The notes: generated by a model not told the origin, from the letters alone. DNA of 15,379 nt from CAIQIA01 sp049317465 (GCA_049317465.1 JBMOIF010000053.1:1-15379); one strand, 5' to 3'; numbered from the stretch's first letter, positions 7,238 through 14,420 are shown. Numbers and translations are program-made.

Positions 7238-7254
7238 TAGAATACATCTGAACT
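7238..7254 (+). promoter_or_regulatory. recA promoter -10 with overlapping LexA-like SOS box
   Basis: TAGAAT at 7238-7243 is a plausible -10. Overlapping it, bases 7241-7254 read on the minus strand AGTTCAGATGTATT. This matches 12 of 14 positions of the cyanobacterial LexA consensus RGTACNNNDGTWCB; the mismatches are T for A at position 4 and T for C at position 13. Binding there would block RNA polymerase, as expected for SOS control of recA. No clear -35 is visible. Some cyanobacterial LexA proteins do not control recA, so this stays a prediction. Confidence 0.55.
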
Positions 7255-7383
7255 AATCCGGTGTCCGCTGCCCCTTCGGCAGTGACGCGGACCCCCCTCC
7301 GGGGACTTCATCAGTGGGGAGCCGGTCCGTCCGGCCATGCTCCGATGACGACACTGCTCCCGACCCTTCGCTGCTTCTTCTCC
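7255..7383 (+). other. Structured recA 5' leader
   Basis: The roughly 130 bases before the recA ATG can form three stem-loops: GTCCG-CTGCC with GGCAG-(TGACG bulge)-CGGAC (7263-7292), CCCC-TCC-GGGG (7294-7304), and GCCGG-TCCGT-CCGGC (7321-7335). The frame is open from a GTG at 7261, but the added residues are unlike RecA and have no ribosome binding site, so I treat this as untranslated. Confidence 0.45.
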
Positions 7384-8532
7384 ATGTCCGCTGATTTCAG
7401 GGCTTCCCAGGGTGCAACCCCCTCCGCTGCCGAGCGGGACAAGGCCCTTGGCCTGGTGCTCAACCAGATCGAGCGCAACTTCGGCAAGGGCTCGATCATG
7501 CGGCTGGGGGATGCCTCCCGCATGCGGGTGGAGACCCTCTCCACCGGCGCCCTCACCCTGGACCTCGCCCTGGGTGGCGGCTACCCCAAGGGTCGGGTCG
7601 TCGAGGTGTATGGCCCCGAAAGCTCCGGCAAGACGACGCTCACGCTGCACGCCATCGCCGAGGTGCAGCGCCGTGGTGGTGTTGCTGCCTTCGTCGATGC
7701 CGAACACGCCCTGGATCCCGTTTATGCGGCGGCCCTGGGGGTGGACATCGAAAACCTGCTGGTCTCCCAGCCGGACACCGGTGAGATGGCGCTCGAGATC
7801 GTTGACCAGCTGGTCCGTTCCGCCGCCGTGGACATCGTTGTGGTCGACTCGGTGGCGGCTCTGACGCCCCGTGCTGAGATTGAGGGCGAGATGGGTGATC
7901 TGGCGGTCGGCAGTCAGGCCCGGCTGATGAGCCAGGCGATGCGGAAGATCACCGGCAACATCGGTAAGTCGGGCTGCACGGTGATCTTCCTGAACCAGTT
8001 GCGCCAGAAGATCGGGGTCACCTACGGCAGCCCCGAGACCACGACCGGGGGGAATGCCCTCAAGTTCTATGCCTCGGTCCGGCTCGACATCCGCCGCATT
8101 CAGACCCTGAAGCGCGGCACCGAGGAGTACGGCATCCGGGCCAAGGTCAAGGTGGCCAAGAACAAGGTGGCCCCCCCGTTCCGGATTGCCGAATTCGACA
8201 TCCTCTTCGGGCGTGGGATCAGCACCCTCGGCTGCCTGCTCGACATGGCGGAGGAGACCGGTGTCGTTGTGCGCAAGGGGGCCTGGTACAGCTTTGACGG
8301 TGACAATGTCGGTCAGGGGCGTGACAACACGATTTCCTGGCTCGAGCAGAATCCGGATCAACGGGATCAGATTGAGCTTCTCACCCGCCAGAAGCTCACG
8401 GAAGGCGCCGATGTCACGGCCAACTCAATGAAGCCTCTGGCTGCCGCCGCCCGCCGGCAGGATCGCGCAGCTGCGGTTGCGGTTGCGGAGGTTGAGGAGG
8501 CCGACGTCAGTTCGCTGCCTGAGGCGGGTTGA
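7384..8532 (+). CDS. recA: Recombinase RecA
   Basis: RecA forms ATP-dependent filaments on single-stranded DNA, drives strand exchange and activates LexA self-cleavage. From the ATG at 7384 the product is 382 residues. Features in order: RDKALGLVLNQIERNFGKGS, Walker A GPESSGKTT (77-85), DAEHALDPVYA, Walker B VDIVVVDSVAALTP with EGEMGD, and FLNQLRQKIGVTYGSPETTT covering the loop L2 region. The C-terminal tail is rich in A, V and E (VAVAEVEEADVSSLPEAG), as in other RecAs. The ATG at 7384 has no clear Shine-Dalgarno sequence; a start at 7345 would add 13 residues but is less like the family. Its last 26 bases overlap the convergent DUF1815 gene. Confidence 0.97.
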   Translation: MSADFRASQGATPSAAERDKALGLVLNQIERNFGKGSIMRLGDASRMRVETLSTGALTLDLALGGGYPKGRVVEVYGPESSGKTTLTLHAIAEVQRRGGVAAFVDAEHALDPVYAAALGVDIENLLVSQPDTGEMALEIVDQLVRSAAVDIVVVDSVAALTPRAEIEGEMGDLAVGSQARLMSQAMRKITGNIGKSGCTVIFLNQLRQKIGVTYGSPETTTGGNALKFYASVRLDIRRIQTLKRGTEEYGIRAKVKVAKNKVAPPFRIAEFDILFGRGISTLGCLLDMAEETGVVVRKGAWYSFDGDNVGQGRDNTISWLEQNPDQRDQIELLTRQKLTEGADVTANSMKPLAAAARRQDRAAAVAVAEVEEADVSSLPEAG

Positions 8533-8911
8533 TCGATCGGGGTGTCTCGGCCCGATGGGGGGGATGGCCTCCCCCTCGGGGGGTGGTGCCCGTCGACTGA
8601 CGCTGCTGCTGGAGGCTGTGCAGATGGGTGCTGAGGCGGTCCAATTCCTGGATGGCCTCGGCTCCATCAAGGTTCACCAGCTCAATCCCATGCCGCATCT
8701 CGACCCAGCGGATGCCACTTTCGGAAACCAGGAAACGAACGGCGTGGCCGTCCTTCAGGTCAACCACGAGCGAGGCGCCCTCCGTACCGTCGCCGCACAG
8801 GTAGCAGGTGGCCAGAACCCCTGCCCGCCGCAGGCTCTCGGCCAAGGCCTGGAGGCTCATGACCAGGTCCGTCACCACATCGCGGTATTGCGTGGCCAGT
8901 CTGAGAAACAT
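8507..8911 (-). CDS. DUF1815 family protein
   Basis: This 134-residue protein belongs to DUF1815, a small soluble family nearly confined to cyanobacteria, of unknown function. The conserved part is residues 1 to about 105: MFLRLATQYRDVVTDLVMSL, CYLCGDG with two cysteines, then VRFLVSESGIRWVEMRHG and GAEAIQELDRL. The last 28 or so residues (TGTTPRGGGHPPHRAE onward) are low-complexity and, as far as I recall the family, not part of it. This tail reads through GC-rich sequence at the recA 3' end and overlaps recA by 26 bases on the opposite strand. Start ATG at 8911 is fixed by the family N-terminus. Confidence 0.87.
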   Translation of the reverse strand: MFLRLATQYRDVVTDLVMSLQALAESLRRAGVLATCYLCGDGTEGASLVVDLKDGHAVRFLVSESGIRWVEMRHGIELVNLDGAEAIQELDRLSTHLHSLQQQRQSTGTTPRGGGHPPHRAETPRSINPPQAAN

Positions 8912-8932
8912 GAAGACTCGGATCTTGCCCTC

Positions 8933-8938
8933 ATTCTA
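8933..8938 (-). promoter_or_regulatory. Candidate -10 box for the DUF1815 gene
   Basis: The minus strand reads CCTTAGAATGAGG, a TAGAAT hexamer 21 bases upstream of the DUF1815 ATG. It would put transcription start about 14 bases before the ATG. No -35 is evident. This suggests DUF1815 has its own promoter and does not depend on the upstream DUF2839 gene 99 bases away. Confidence 0.35.
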
Positions 8939-9010
8939 AGGATTTCTTCCGTTTCCGGGCTCGGGTGCGGTCCTGGCACCCCTTGATGTGGGGAACTCGG
9001 CACCTGGCGG

Positions 9011-9247
9011 TCAGCCGTCCGCCAGGGTCCACCAGCCAACGGCGGGCCCGATGAAGCGGACCACGATCCAGAACAGCACCAGGGCGCCGATGCCGACCCA
9101 GGCACCGCGGGTCGTGTAGGCCACGAACTGACGGGTCTGCTCCTGGGTCAGGGGCAGCCACGAGACGACCCGGGGGGATTCGCCCGCTTCGGGGCGGCGC
9201 TGGCGGGGGCCCAGTCCCTGGGCCGTGCGTCGGCGAGCTTCCCCCAT
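9011..9247 (-). CDS. DUF2839 family small membrane protein
   Basis: This 78-residue protein matches the DUF2839 family, found in cyanobacteria and of unknown function. It begins MGEARRRTAQGLGPRQRRPE, a basic N-terminal segment, followed by the conserved RVVSWLPLTQEQTRQFVAYT. A single membrane segment follows (GAWVGIGALVLFWIVVRFIG, about 48-67), and it ends AVGWWTLADG. By the positive-inside rule the N-terminus should be cytoplasmic. The start lies 41 bases after the stop of the DinG-like gene, so the two may share a transcript. Confidence 0.87.
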   Translation of the reverse strand: MGEARRRTAQGLGPRQRRPEAGESPRVVSWLPLTQEQTRQFVAYTTRGAWVGIGALVLFWIVVRFIGPAVGWWTLADG

Positions 9248-9288
9248 GGATGACGCTGCTTCGTTGGCTGTGGTCAGTCTGGCAGCGT

Positions 9289-10731
9289 TCAGGCAGGACG
9301 GAGCTGCTCCAGCGGCTGCCAGGGGTCCAGGGCCTCCAGCACCCGCTGGCCCCAGCTGCGGCCGCGGACACGGCCGTCCAGCAGGGCCAATCGGCCGAAG
9401 CCCTGGTCCCGCAGGGGTTCGACCCCCCGCTGCAGCCGCTCCAGGGCCTCCGGGAGCAGCAGCTCCCGGAACCAGTCGCGCCCCTGCCGCCGCAGGGCTC
9501 CTACCCGTGCTGCTGTGAGGGGGTCCTCCATGCTGGCGATCGGCAGGGGGCCCACCAGCAGCTGAATCGCGCCCGGCAGCAAAGCGTGCCGCTCAAGCCA
9601 CCATTGCCAGCGGCAGCAGATCACGCCGTTGCTCTCGGGTGCCGTCTGTTCATGGTCCACCCGTCGCCCGAATTCGGCAGCCAGGGCGCTCGCGAGCCAG
9701 TGGCGAAGACCATCATCCTCCACCAGCACGATCGTCACCCCGGCCTGGCCGAGGATCAGCCGGCGGGCCTGGGCCAGCAGATGCTCCGGGTAGTCAGGGT
9801 GGTTCGGCAGAGGCTGTCCGGCCGGCACGTACACCGGCAGGGGCTCGCGATCAGGCAGATCCCCCAGGGGGACCACCACCGGCTGGTGCAGACCCAGGTC
9901 GTCGAGGCGCTGATGCTCGGGCAGACAGGGGCCGGCCAGGATCACCCCGCGCCCCTGCAGCAGCCCGCCCAGGGATTTCAGGGGCCGCAGCGGCTGGCGT
10001 TCCCAGCTCCACTGCAGCAGTCGCGGGTCGACGACGGCCCAGCCCGTCCAGTCATCACCGCCGCTGTCGAGCCAGTGCTGCCAGGGTGCCGGCAGCGGCT
10101 GTTGATCGCGCAGCAGCAACCGCAGTGGGGTCTCGTGCTCCGGGGCGATGGCCAGGCGCTGGTCGCGTCCGAGGGGCCTGCCCAGCAGACGGCGGTTCAA
10201 CCTCTCGTGCAGGGTCAGCAGGGCGGGCGCCAGGCACGGCCGCGCCAGGGCGAGGGCGTCCCAGTCTTGGGGATCGATCTTCAGGCTCTGGGCCTGCCGC
10301 AGCATCGACTCCAGCTGTTCGGCCTCTGCGCAGACCAGCTGGTGGCTGCCCAGTTGGCCTGCACGCCAGATCTGCACCAGCTCCTCCGGGTCCATGAGCC
10401 ACACGCCCGGGGTGGGGGGTGGCGTCGTCCCCTGCCAGAGCTGACGTCCCAGGCCTGCCGCCAGAAGCTGGGGCCACTCCTGCCGCAGCAGTCGTTGGCG
10501 TAAGGCCGGGCTCGTCAACAGTGCCACCGGTTGATCACTGAGCGCCAGCGGCACCAGCAGGCTGAGCAGCCAGGGGCGGTCGCCGGCCGAACTGAGGGGA
10601 AACAGACTGTGGTCTCCGCGCCGCAGGCTGCGGGCCACCAGGCGGGTCAGCGTCAGGTGATGGGGCCAGGGGGTTCCAGCCGAGGCCTGCAGCAGCCGCT
10701 TGAGACGGTCGTGGGCCTGGGCTTCCAGCAT
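9289..10731 (-). CDS. DinG/XPD-like helicase homologue lacking ATPase motifs
   Basis: The 480-residue product resembles the DinG family of superfamily 2 helicases in layout, but it looks enzymatically dead. The N-terminus MLEAQAHDRLKRLL and PWPHHLTLTRLVARSL resembles the Q-motif region. Where Walker A should be (about 47-55) it reads SSAGDRPWL, with no GKT. Where DEAH should be (134-140) it reads CAEAEQL. The C-terminal domain keeps the DinG pattern LLLPEALERLQRGVEPLRDQ then LALLDGRVRGRSWGQRVLEA, but the motif VI QGxGRxIR has become QRGVEPLR. No Fe-S cysteine set is seen. The start at 10731 is preferred over 10791 because homology begins there and it leaves 47 bases to divergent tyrA. The frame is intact, so it is probably a functional non-catalytic protein. 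Confidence 0.65.
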   Translation of the reverse strand: MLEAQAHDRLKRLLQASAGTPWPHHLTLTRLVARSLRRGDHSLFPLSSAGDRPWLLSLLVPLALSDQPVALLTSPALRQRLLRQEWPQLLAAGLGRQLWQGTTPPPTPGVWLMDPEELVQIWRAGQLGSHQLVCAEAEQLESMLRQAQSLKIDPQDWDALALARPCLAPALLTLHERLNRRLLGRPLGRDQRLAIAPEHETPLRLLLRDQQPLPAPWQHWLDSGGDDWTGWAVVDPRLLQWSWERQPLRPLKSLGGLLQGRGVILAGPCLPEHQRLDDLGLHQPVVVPLGDLPDREPLPVYVPAGQPLPNHPDYPEHLLAQARRLILGQAGVTIVLVEDDGLRHWLASALAAEFGRRVDHEQTAPESNGVICCRWQWWLERHALLPGAIQLLVGPLPIASMEDPLTAARVGALRRQGRDWFRELLLPEALERLQRGVEPLRDQGFGRLALLDGRVRGRSWGQRVLEALDPWQPLEQLRPA

Positions 10732-10768
10732 GGCCTGAACGAGATTCGGGGATCGTAGTGAGGAGTCC

Positions 10769-10773
10769 GGAGG
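10769..10773 (+). promoter_or_regulatory. Ribosome binding site that decides the tyrA start
   Basis: GGAGG lies five bases before the GTG at 10779. This favours 10779 over the in-frame GTG at 10758, which has no such site. Confidence 0.6.
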
Positions 10774-10778
10774 CCACG

Positions 10779-11672
10779 GTGACGGAAGCAACAGCAGCGG
10801 CAGCGCTCCGGACCTTGCTGGAGGGGCGGCCCGTGGGCATCGTGGGCCTGGGGCTCATGGGCGGTTCCCTGGGCCTTGATCTGCAGGCCCTCGGTGTTGT
10901 CGTGCACGGCCTGGTGCGTCGCGACGCCGTGGCCGAGCGGGCCCTCGGGCGTGGCCTTGCCAGTCGCGTAGGCACCGATCCGGCCCTGCTCCAGACCTGT
11001 GGCCTGGTGGTGCTGGCCCTGCCGCTGGATCTGCTGCTGCAGCCCCCGCCGTCTCTCATGGCGGCGCTGCCTCCCGGTGCCCTGGTGATTGATCTGGGGT
11101 CAGTCAAGGCTCCGGTGCTGGCGGCCCTGCAACCGCGCCTGCCCCGTTTCGTCGGTTGCCATCCCATGGCCGGCACCGCCGAGGCGGGCGTTGATGCGGG
11201 CCAGGCAGGGCTCTACGCCGGCCGGCCCTGGGTCATCACCCCCAGCGGCCAGGAGTCGCCGGCGGATCTGCATCTTGCCGAGGCCCTGGCGCGGGCGGTC
11301 GGGGCCGTCCCCGTCCGCTGCGATGCCGGGGATCACGACCGGGCGGTCGCCCTGGTCTCGCACCTGCCGGTGTTGGTGAGTGCGGCCCTGCTTCTGGCTG
11401 CCGACGATGGTGGGGACCGGGTGGCAGCTGGTTTCGCCAGGTTGCTGCGGCAGCTGGCCTCCAGTGGTTTCGCTGACACCACCCGGGTCGGCGGCGGCAA
11501 TCCAGCTTTGGGGGCACTGATGGCGCAGGGGAATCGCGACAGCCTGCTGCAGGCCCTGGCGCTTTACAGGCTTCAACTGGACCGGCTCACCGCAGCCGTC
11601 GATCAGCAGGACTGGCAGGGACTGCGAAGGGTCCTTGAGCGCAGTGCCGACATCCGTCCCGACTTCCTGTGA
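10779..11672 (+). CDS. tyrA: Prephenate/arogenate dehydrogenase
   Basis: TyrA oxidatively decarboxylates arogenate (cyanobacteria, usually with NADP+) or prephenate in tyrosine synthesis. From the GTG at 10779 the product is 297 residues, typical for the short monofunctional cyanobacterial enzyme. The dinucleotide-binding motif GLGLMGGS is at 23-30, with R47-R48 at the end of the second strand where NADP-preferring enzymes carry basic residues. DLGSVKAPV (105-113) and the catalytic-histidine segment GCHPMAGTAEAG (H128) follow; the C-terminal half is the helical domain with FADTTRVGGGNP. No ACT domain is fused. It is divergent from the DinG-like gene and convergent with crtD. Confidence 0.92.
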   Translation: MTEATAAAALRTLLEGRPVGIVGLGLMGGSLGLDLQALGVVVHGLVRRDAVAERALGRGLASRVGTDPALLQTCGLVVLALPLDLLLQPPPSLMAALPPGALVIDLGSVKAPVLAALQPRLPRFVGCHPMAGTAEAGVDAGQAGLYAGRPWVITPSGQESPADLHLAEALARAVGAVPVRCDAGDHDRAVALVSHLPVLVSAALLLAADDGGDRVAAGFARLLRQLASSGFADTTRVGGGNPALGALMAQGNRDSLLQALALYRLQLDRLTAAVDQQDWQGLRRVLERSADIRPDFL

Positions 11673-11689
11673 GACCGCCGCCGGCGGTC
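11673..11689. terminator. Compact hairpin between convergent tyrA and crtD
   Basis: GACCGCC-GCC-GGCGGTC forms a perfect seven-pair stem with a three-base loop, beginning at the first base after the tyrA stop and ending seven bases before the crtD stop. It could end transcripts from both sides. No T-tract is present on either strand, so termination strength is uncertain. Confidence 0.55.
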
Positions 11690-11696
11690 CCTGTAT

Positions 11697-13184
11697 TCAG
11701 CTCTCCAGCAGCTGCCGCACCACCAGTTCAGCTCCCTGGCTCACGCCGGCCGTGCCCTCCCCTGGATGCAGGGAATCGCCGCACAGCCACAGGCCTGGCA
11801 GCGGTGAACGGTGGGCCAGGCCGAAGGGGCCGAAGCGGTCCGGACTCTGGCCCAGGCCACCGACGAAGCCCCAAGGTCGGCCGGTCCAGCGGGCGAAGGC
11901 CCTGGGCGTGGCCAGTTCCCGATGGCGCCAGGCGGTCGGCGCCAGGCCCAGTCCCCGCTGGACCGCTGTCACGATGCTGGCCTCCAGGGCCTGCTTCTGT
12001 TCCGCGACCTGCCCGGGGTCCAGGTCGAACCAGGGGCGTGCCGGCGTGAAGAGGCTGGCGATCAGCGTCGCCTGGCCCCGGGGGGCGCGCCCGTCGCCCT
12101 CATGGCTGAGAGACAGGAACAGGGATCCGGGTTCATCGCCGGCCAGTTGGACGTGACCGGCGCCATCGTCCGGCAGCGCCCCACGGTCGATGGCCCCGTA
12201 GAGCACCACAGCACCGGACGGGTCACCGAAGCCCTCAATGCGGCGCTCCAGCGATGGGGGCAACTGTTCCCCCAGCAGGCACGGCAACGACTGGGGCGGC
12301 AGGGTGCAGATGACCTGTCCTGCAGGCAGCACTTCCGCCTCACCCCGGGGACCCTGGAGCTCCAGGATCCAGCCCTGCCCTTCCTGGCGCAGCCCCTGCA
12401 CCCGTGTCTGCAGCCGCAGCTGACCGCCCCAGCGCCTCAGCCCAGCTTCGAGGGCGTCGCTGAGGCACTGCATCGATCCATGCAGGTGCCACAGGCCCAG
12501 GGGGCTCTGGCCCATGGCGAGAGTCGTAGCGCCGTAGAGGGCAGCGGTGCGATCGGCCGGCAGCTGGGAATAGAGCCGCAGCTGCAGGTCCAGGAACTGC
12601 CGCAGGCGGGTGCTCTCCCCGCGCACGGTCCACGACAGCAGGTCGGCGACGGTCGCCCCGAGCAGCAGTCCGTTGCCGAGGCTGGCCGGGCCCAGGGCCC
12701 CGAGGATCCGACCCAGGTCGGCGGGCCGCCGTGGGGGCATCGGCGGCAGCCGCCTGTTGAACGCCCAGTTGCCCCGGTGCAGCTGATCGCAGAGGGTCCA
12801 GAACAGGTCGCTGCCAGGGAACTGCTGCAGCCGCTCCCGTTGCCAAGCCAACGGATCCCGGTGCAGGCGCACGGGGGGGAGGCCATCTCCCAGGTCGACC
12901 ACGCAGGCGGGGTCGAGAGGTGTGGCGTCGGGCAGAGGCTGCTCAAGCAGGTCGAAGACCCGCCGATGGCTGCCCCCGGCCTCCAGGCCGGCCACCTGGG
13001 TGGCCCCCACGTCAAAGGTCCAGGGGCCGCGGCGGAAGGTGCCGGCACAGCCACCGGTCTGGTGATGGGCCTCCAGCAGCACCACCGGCCGGCCATGGCG
13101 TGCCAGCAGGGCAGCAGCCGTGAGTCCGGCGATGCCGCCGCCGATGACGGCCACCGTGGGGTCCCGGTGGACCAGCTTCGGCAC
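11697..13184 (-). CDS. crtD: Carotenoid C-3',4' desaturase CrtD
   Basis: CrtD is an FAD-dependent desaturase of the phytoene-desaturase superfamily acting in cyanobacterial myxol-type carotenoid synthesis. The 495-residue product has the FAD motif VAVIGGGIAGLTAAALLARH near its N-terminus with E38 at the end of the second strand. The CrtD-like segment HHQTGGCAGTFRRGPWTFDV then GATQVAG follows, plus FPGSDLFW and the C-terminal FAD signature LPGLWLCGDSLHPGEGTAGV. Start choice is uncertain: GTG at 13184 leaves a normal-length N-terminus, and GTG at 13232 would add 16 residues; neither has a clear ribosome binding site. CrtH isomerase is the main alternative, but the GATQVAG region favours CrtD. 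Confidence 0.8.
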   Translation of the reverse strand: MPKLVHRDPTVAVIGGGIAGLTAAALLARHGRPVVLLEAHHQTGGCAGTFRRGPWTFDVGATQVAGLEAGGSHRRVFDLLEQPLPDATPLDPACVVDLGDGLPPVRLHRDPLAWQRERLQQFPGSDLFWTLCDQLHRGNWAFNRRLPPMPPRRPADLGRILGALGPASLGNGLLLGATVADLLSWTVRGESTRLRQFLDLQLRLYSQLPADRTAALYGATTLAMGQSPLGLWHLHGSMQCLSDALEAGLRRWGGQLRLQTRVQGLRQEGQGWILELQGPRGEAEVLPAGQVICTLPPQSLPCLLGEQLPPSLERRIEGFGDPSGAVVLYGAIDRGALPDDGAGHVQLAGDEPGSLFLSLSHEGDGRAPRGQATLIASLFTPARPWFDLDPGQVAEQKQALEASIVTAVQRGLGLAPTAWRHRELATPRAFARWTGRPWGFVGGLGQSPDRFGPFGLAHRSPLPGLWLCGDSLHPGEGTAGVSQGAELVVRQLLES

Positions 13185-13233
13185 GGACGTTGTTTCTGTT
13201 GGGCGGCAGTCTGGAGGCTGGCGGAGCTGCACC

Positions 13234-14019
13234 GTGGCGGCAGGGCAGGGGATTCCGGGGCTGGGCGGTCGGCGCTGCTTTCTGAAGCGCCTGCCCTTGG
13301 CCGAGTGGTCGCGCCTGGAAGCCGAGCGCGACGGGTTGCTGGCCCTGGCCCCCCAGTCCGGCGAGCTGGTGGTGCCCGAGCCCCTGGCGCTGGTCGCCTG
13401 GCAGGGAGAGGCAGTCCTGGCGCTCGAGTGGCTGGATCTCGGCAGGGGTTCGCCCCGGCAGTGGGCCCAGCTGGGGGCAGCCCTGGCTGGGCTTCACCGG
13501 CGTTCGCCCGGCAGCGCCTTCGGTTGGGGCCAGGACACCTGGATCGGTGCCGGTCGCCAGCGTGGGGGCTGGCATGACCACTGGGGCGAGTTCTTCGTCC
13601 GCCGACGTCTCGTCGATCAGCTCGACCTCCTGGCTCGATCAGGCGTCCGACTGGACGTGACCGAGGCCCAGTTGGACCGGCTGGCCCGCAGGCTGGTCGT
13701 GCATGAGCCGACCCCCTGCCTGGTGCACGGCGACCTCTGGGCCGGCAACGCCGGAGTGCTGCCGGACGGGCGGCCGACCATCTATGACCCTGCCGTGTCG
13801 TACAGCGACCGGGAGGTGGACCTGGCCATGGCCCATCTGTTCGGGGGATTCCCTTCCGAATTCTTTGCTGGTTATGCATCCATCTGGCCCCTGCCGGAAG
13901 GCCATGAGCAGCGGCGTCCGATCTACAACCTGTACCACCAGCTCAACCATGCTGTGATCTTCGGGGGTGGCTACATCAGTCAGTCCGCCAGGACCCTGGA
14001 ACGGATCCTGGCGGGGTGA
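13234..14019 (+). CDS. Fructosamine kinase family protein
   Basis: The protein belongs to the fructosamine/ketosamine-3-kinase family (aminoglycoside phosphotransferase fold), which phosphorylates glycated amines so that they break down. From GTG 13234 it is 261 residues: ATP-site lysine in CFLKR (K18), glutamate in LEAERDG, catalytic loop HGDLWAGN (165-172, D167, N172), and metal-binding YDPAVSYSDREVDLAM (D185). GGAG lies seven bases before this GTG. Family members are usually about 290 residues with a glycine-rich N-terminal hairpin; in the same frame upstream, SVGRQSGGWRSC (13195 onward) could be that hairpin. The true start may therefore be at GTG 13156 or ATG 13144, which would overlap the divergent crtD. 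Confidence 0.8.
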   Translation: MAAGQGIPGLGGRRCFLKRLPLAEWSRLEAERDGLLALAPQSGELVVPEPLALVAWQGEAVLALEWLDLGRGSPRQWAQLGAALAGLHRRSPGSAFGWGQDTWIGAGRQRGGWHDHWGEFFVRRRLVDQLDLLARSGVRLDVTEAQLDRLARRLVVHEPTPCLVHGDLWAGNAGVLPDGRPTIYDPAVSYSDREVDLAMAHLFGGFPSEFFAGYASIWPLPEGHEQRRPIYNLYHQLNHAVIFGGGYISQSARTLERILAG

Positions 14020-14032
14020 CGCAGCCGCTGCG
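14020..14032. terminator. Small hairpin between convergent kinase and CAAD genes
   Basis: CGCAG-CCG-CTGCG, a five-pair stem with a three-base loop, starts at the first base after the kinase stop and is followed on the plus strand by GGTCTTCCT. The whole gap is 20 bases. It is a weak terminator candidate serving both genes. Confidence 0.4.
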
Positions 14033-14039
14033 GTCTTCC

Positions 14040-14420
14040 TCAGCCGAGGTACTCGCCGCGGAATTTGTTGACCTGCTCGACAAGCTGCTGGCGTTTGCTG
14101 CTGGTGGTCAGGTTGTTCCAGCTCCAGGTGCCGACCACCACGAGGCCGAGCAGCTCAAGCAGGCCCGGGACCACGGGCAGCAGGTTGATGGTGTCGAGGA
14201 CTCCCTTGATCAGGACCTGGGCGACGATCACGGCGACGATCACACCGAAGGCCTTGCCGGCCCGACCCACCTGCGTCCAGTCGACGCTGTCGAGGGTGCT
14301 GTTGACCTTGCCGAGGATCTCGCTGTAGCGCTGCTTGAAGTCGGCGGCTGCATCCTGCAGACCCTCGGGTGCTGTTGCCGCCTCCTGCACGTCGGTGTTC
14401 AGATCGATGGGGTCAGACAT
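14040..14420 (-). CDS. CAAD-domain (CURT1-like) thylakoid membrane protein
   Basis: The 126-residue protein has the CAAD fold (cyanobacterial aminoacyl-tRNA synthetase appended domain), related to plant CURT1 and cyanobacterial CurT, which bend thylakoid membranes. An acidic N-terminus MSDPIDLNTDVQEAATAPEG leads to an amphipathic helix (about 26-50), two adjacent membrane helices (about 58-79 and 81-103, GVIVAVIVAQVLIKGVLDTI then PVVPGLLELLGLVVVGTWSW), and a basic amphipathic end SSKRQQLVEQVNKFRGEYLG. No synthetase is fused, so this is the stand-alone form. The ATG at 14420 overlaps base-for-base with an ATG on the other strand; the TTG at 14441 is a less likely start. Confidence 0.85.
   Translation of the reverse strand: MSDPIDLNTDVQEAATAPEGLQDAAADFKQRYSEILGKVNSTLDSVDWTQVGRAGKAFGVIVAVIVAQVLIKGVLDTINLLPVVPGLLELLGLVVVGTWSWNNLTTSSKRQQLVEQVNKFRGEYLG

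Noticed and set aside
7261..7383. N-terminal extension of RecA from GTG 7261
   Set aside because: It would add 41 residues unlike any RecA N-terminus and has no ribosome binding site; the sequence is better explained as a structured leader.
6928..8361. A 477-codon minus-strand frame opposite recA
   Set aside because: It is a shadow of the recA reading frame; recA is unambiguous.
9250..10503. A 417-codon open frame on the plus strand
   Set aside because: It is antisense to the DinG-like gene and DUF2839 spacer, glutamine- and proline-rich, with no family features; the minus-strand frame has recognisable helicase layout.
11811..13577. A 588-codon open frame on the plus strand
   Set aside because: It lies antisense to crtD and runs into the kinase gene. 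Its composition (rich in Q, G, P, R) is that of a shadow frame in high-GC DNA, and no domain is recognised.
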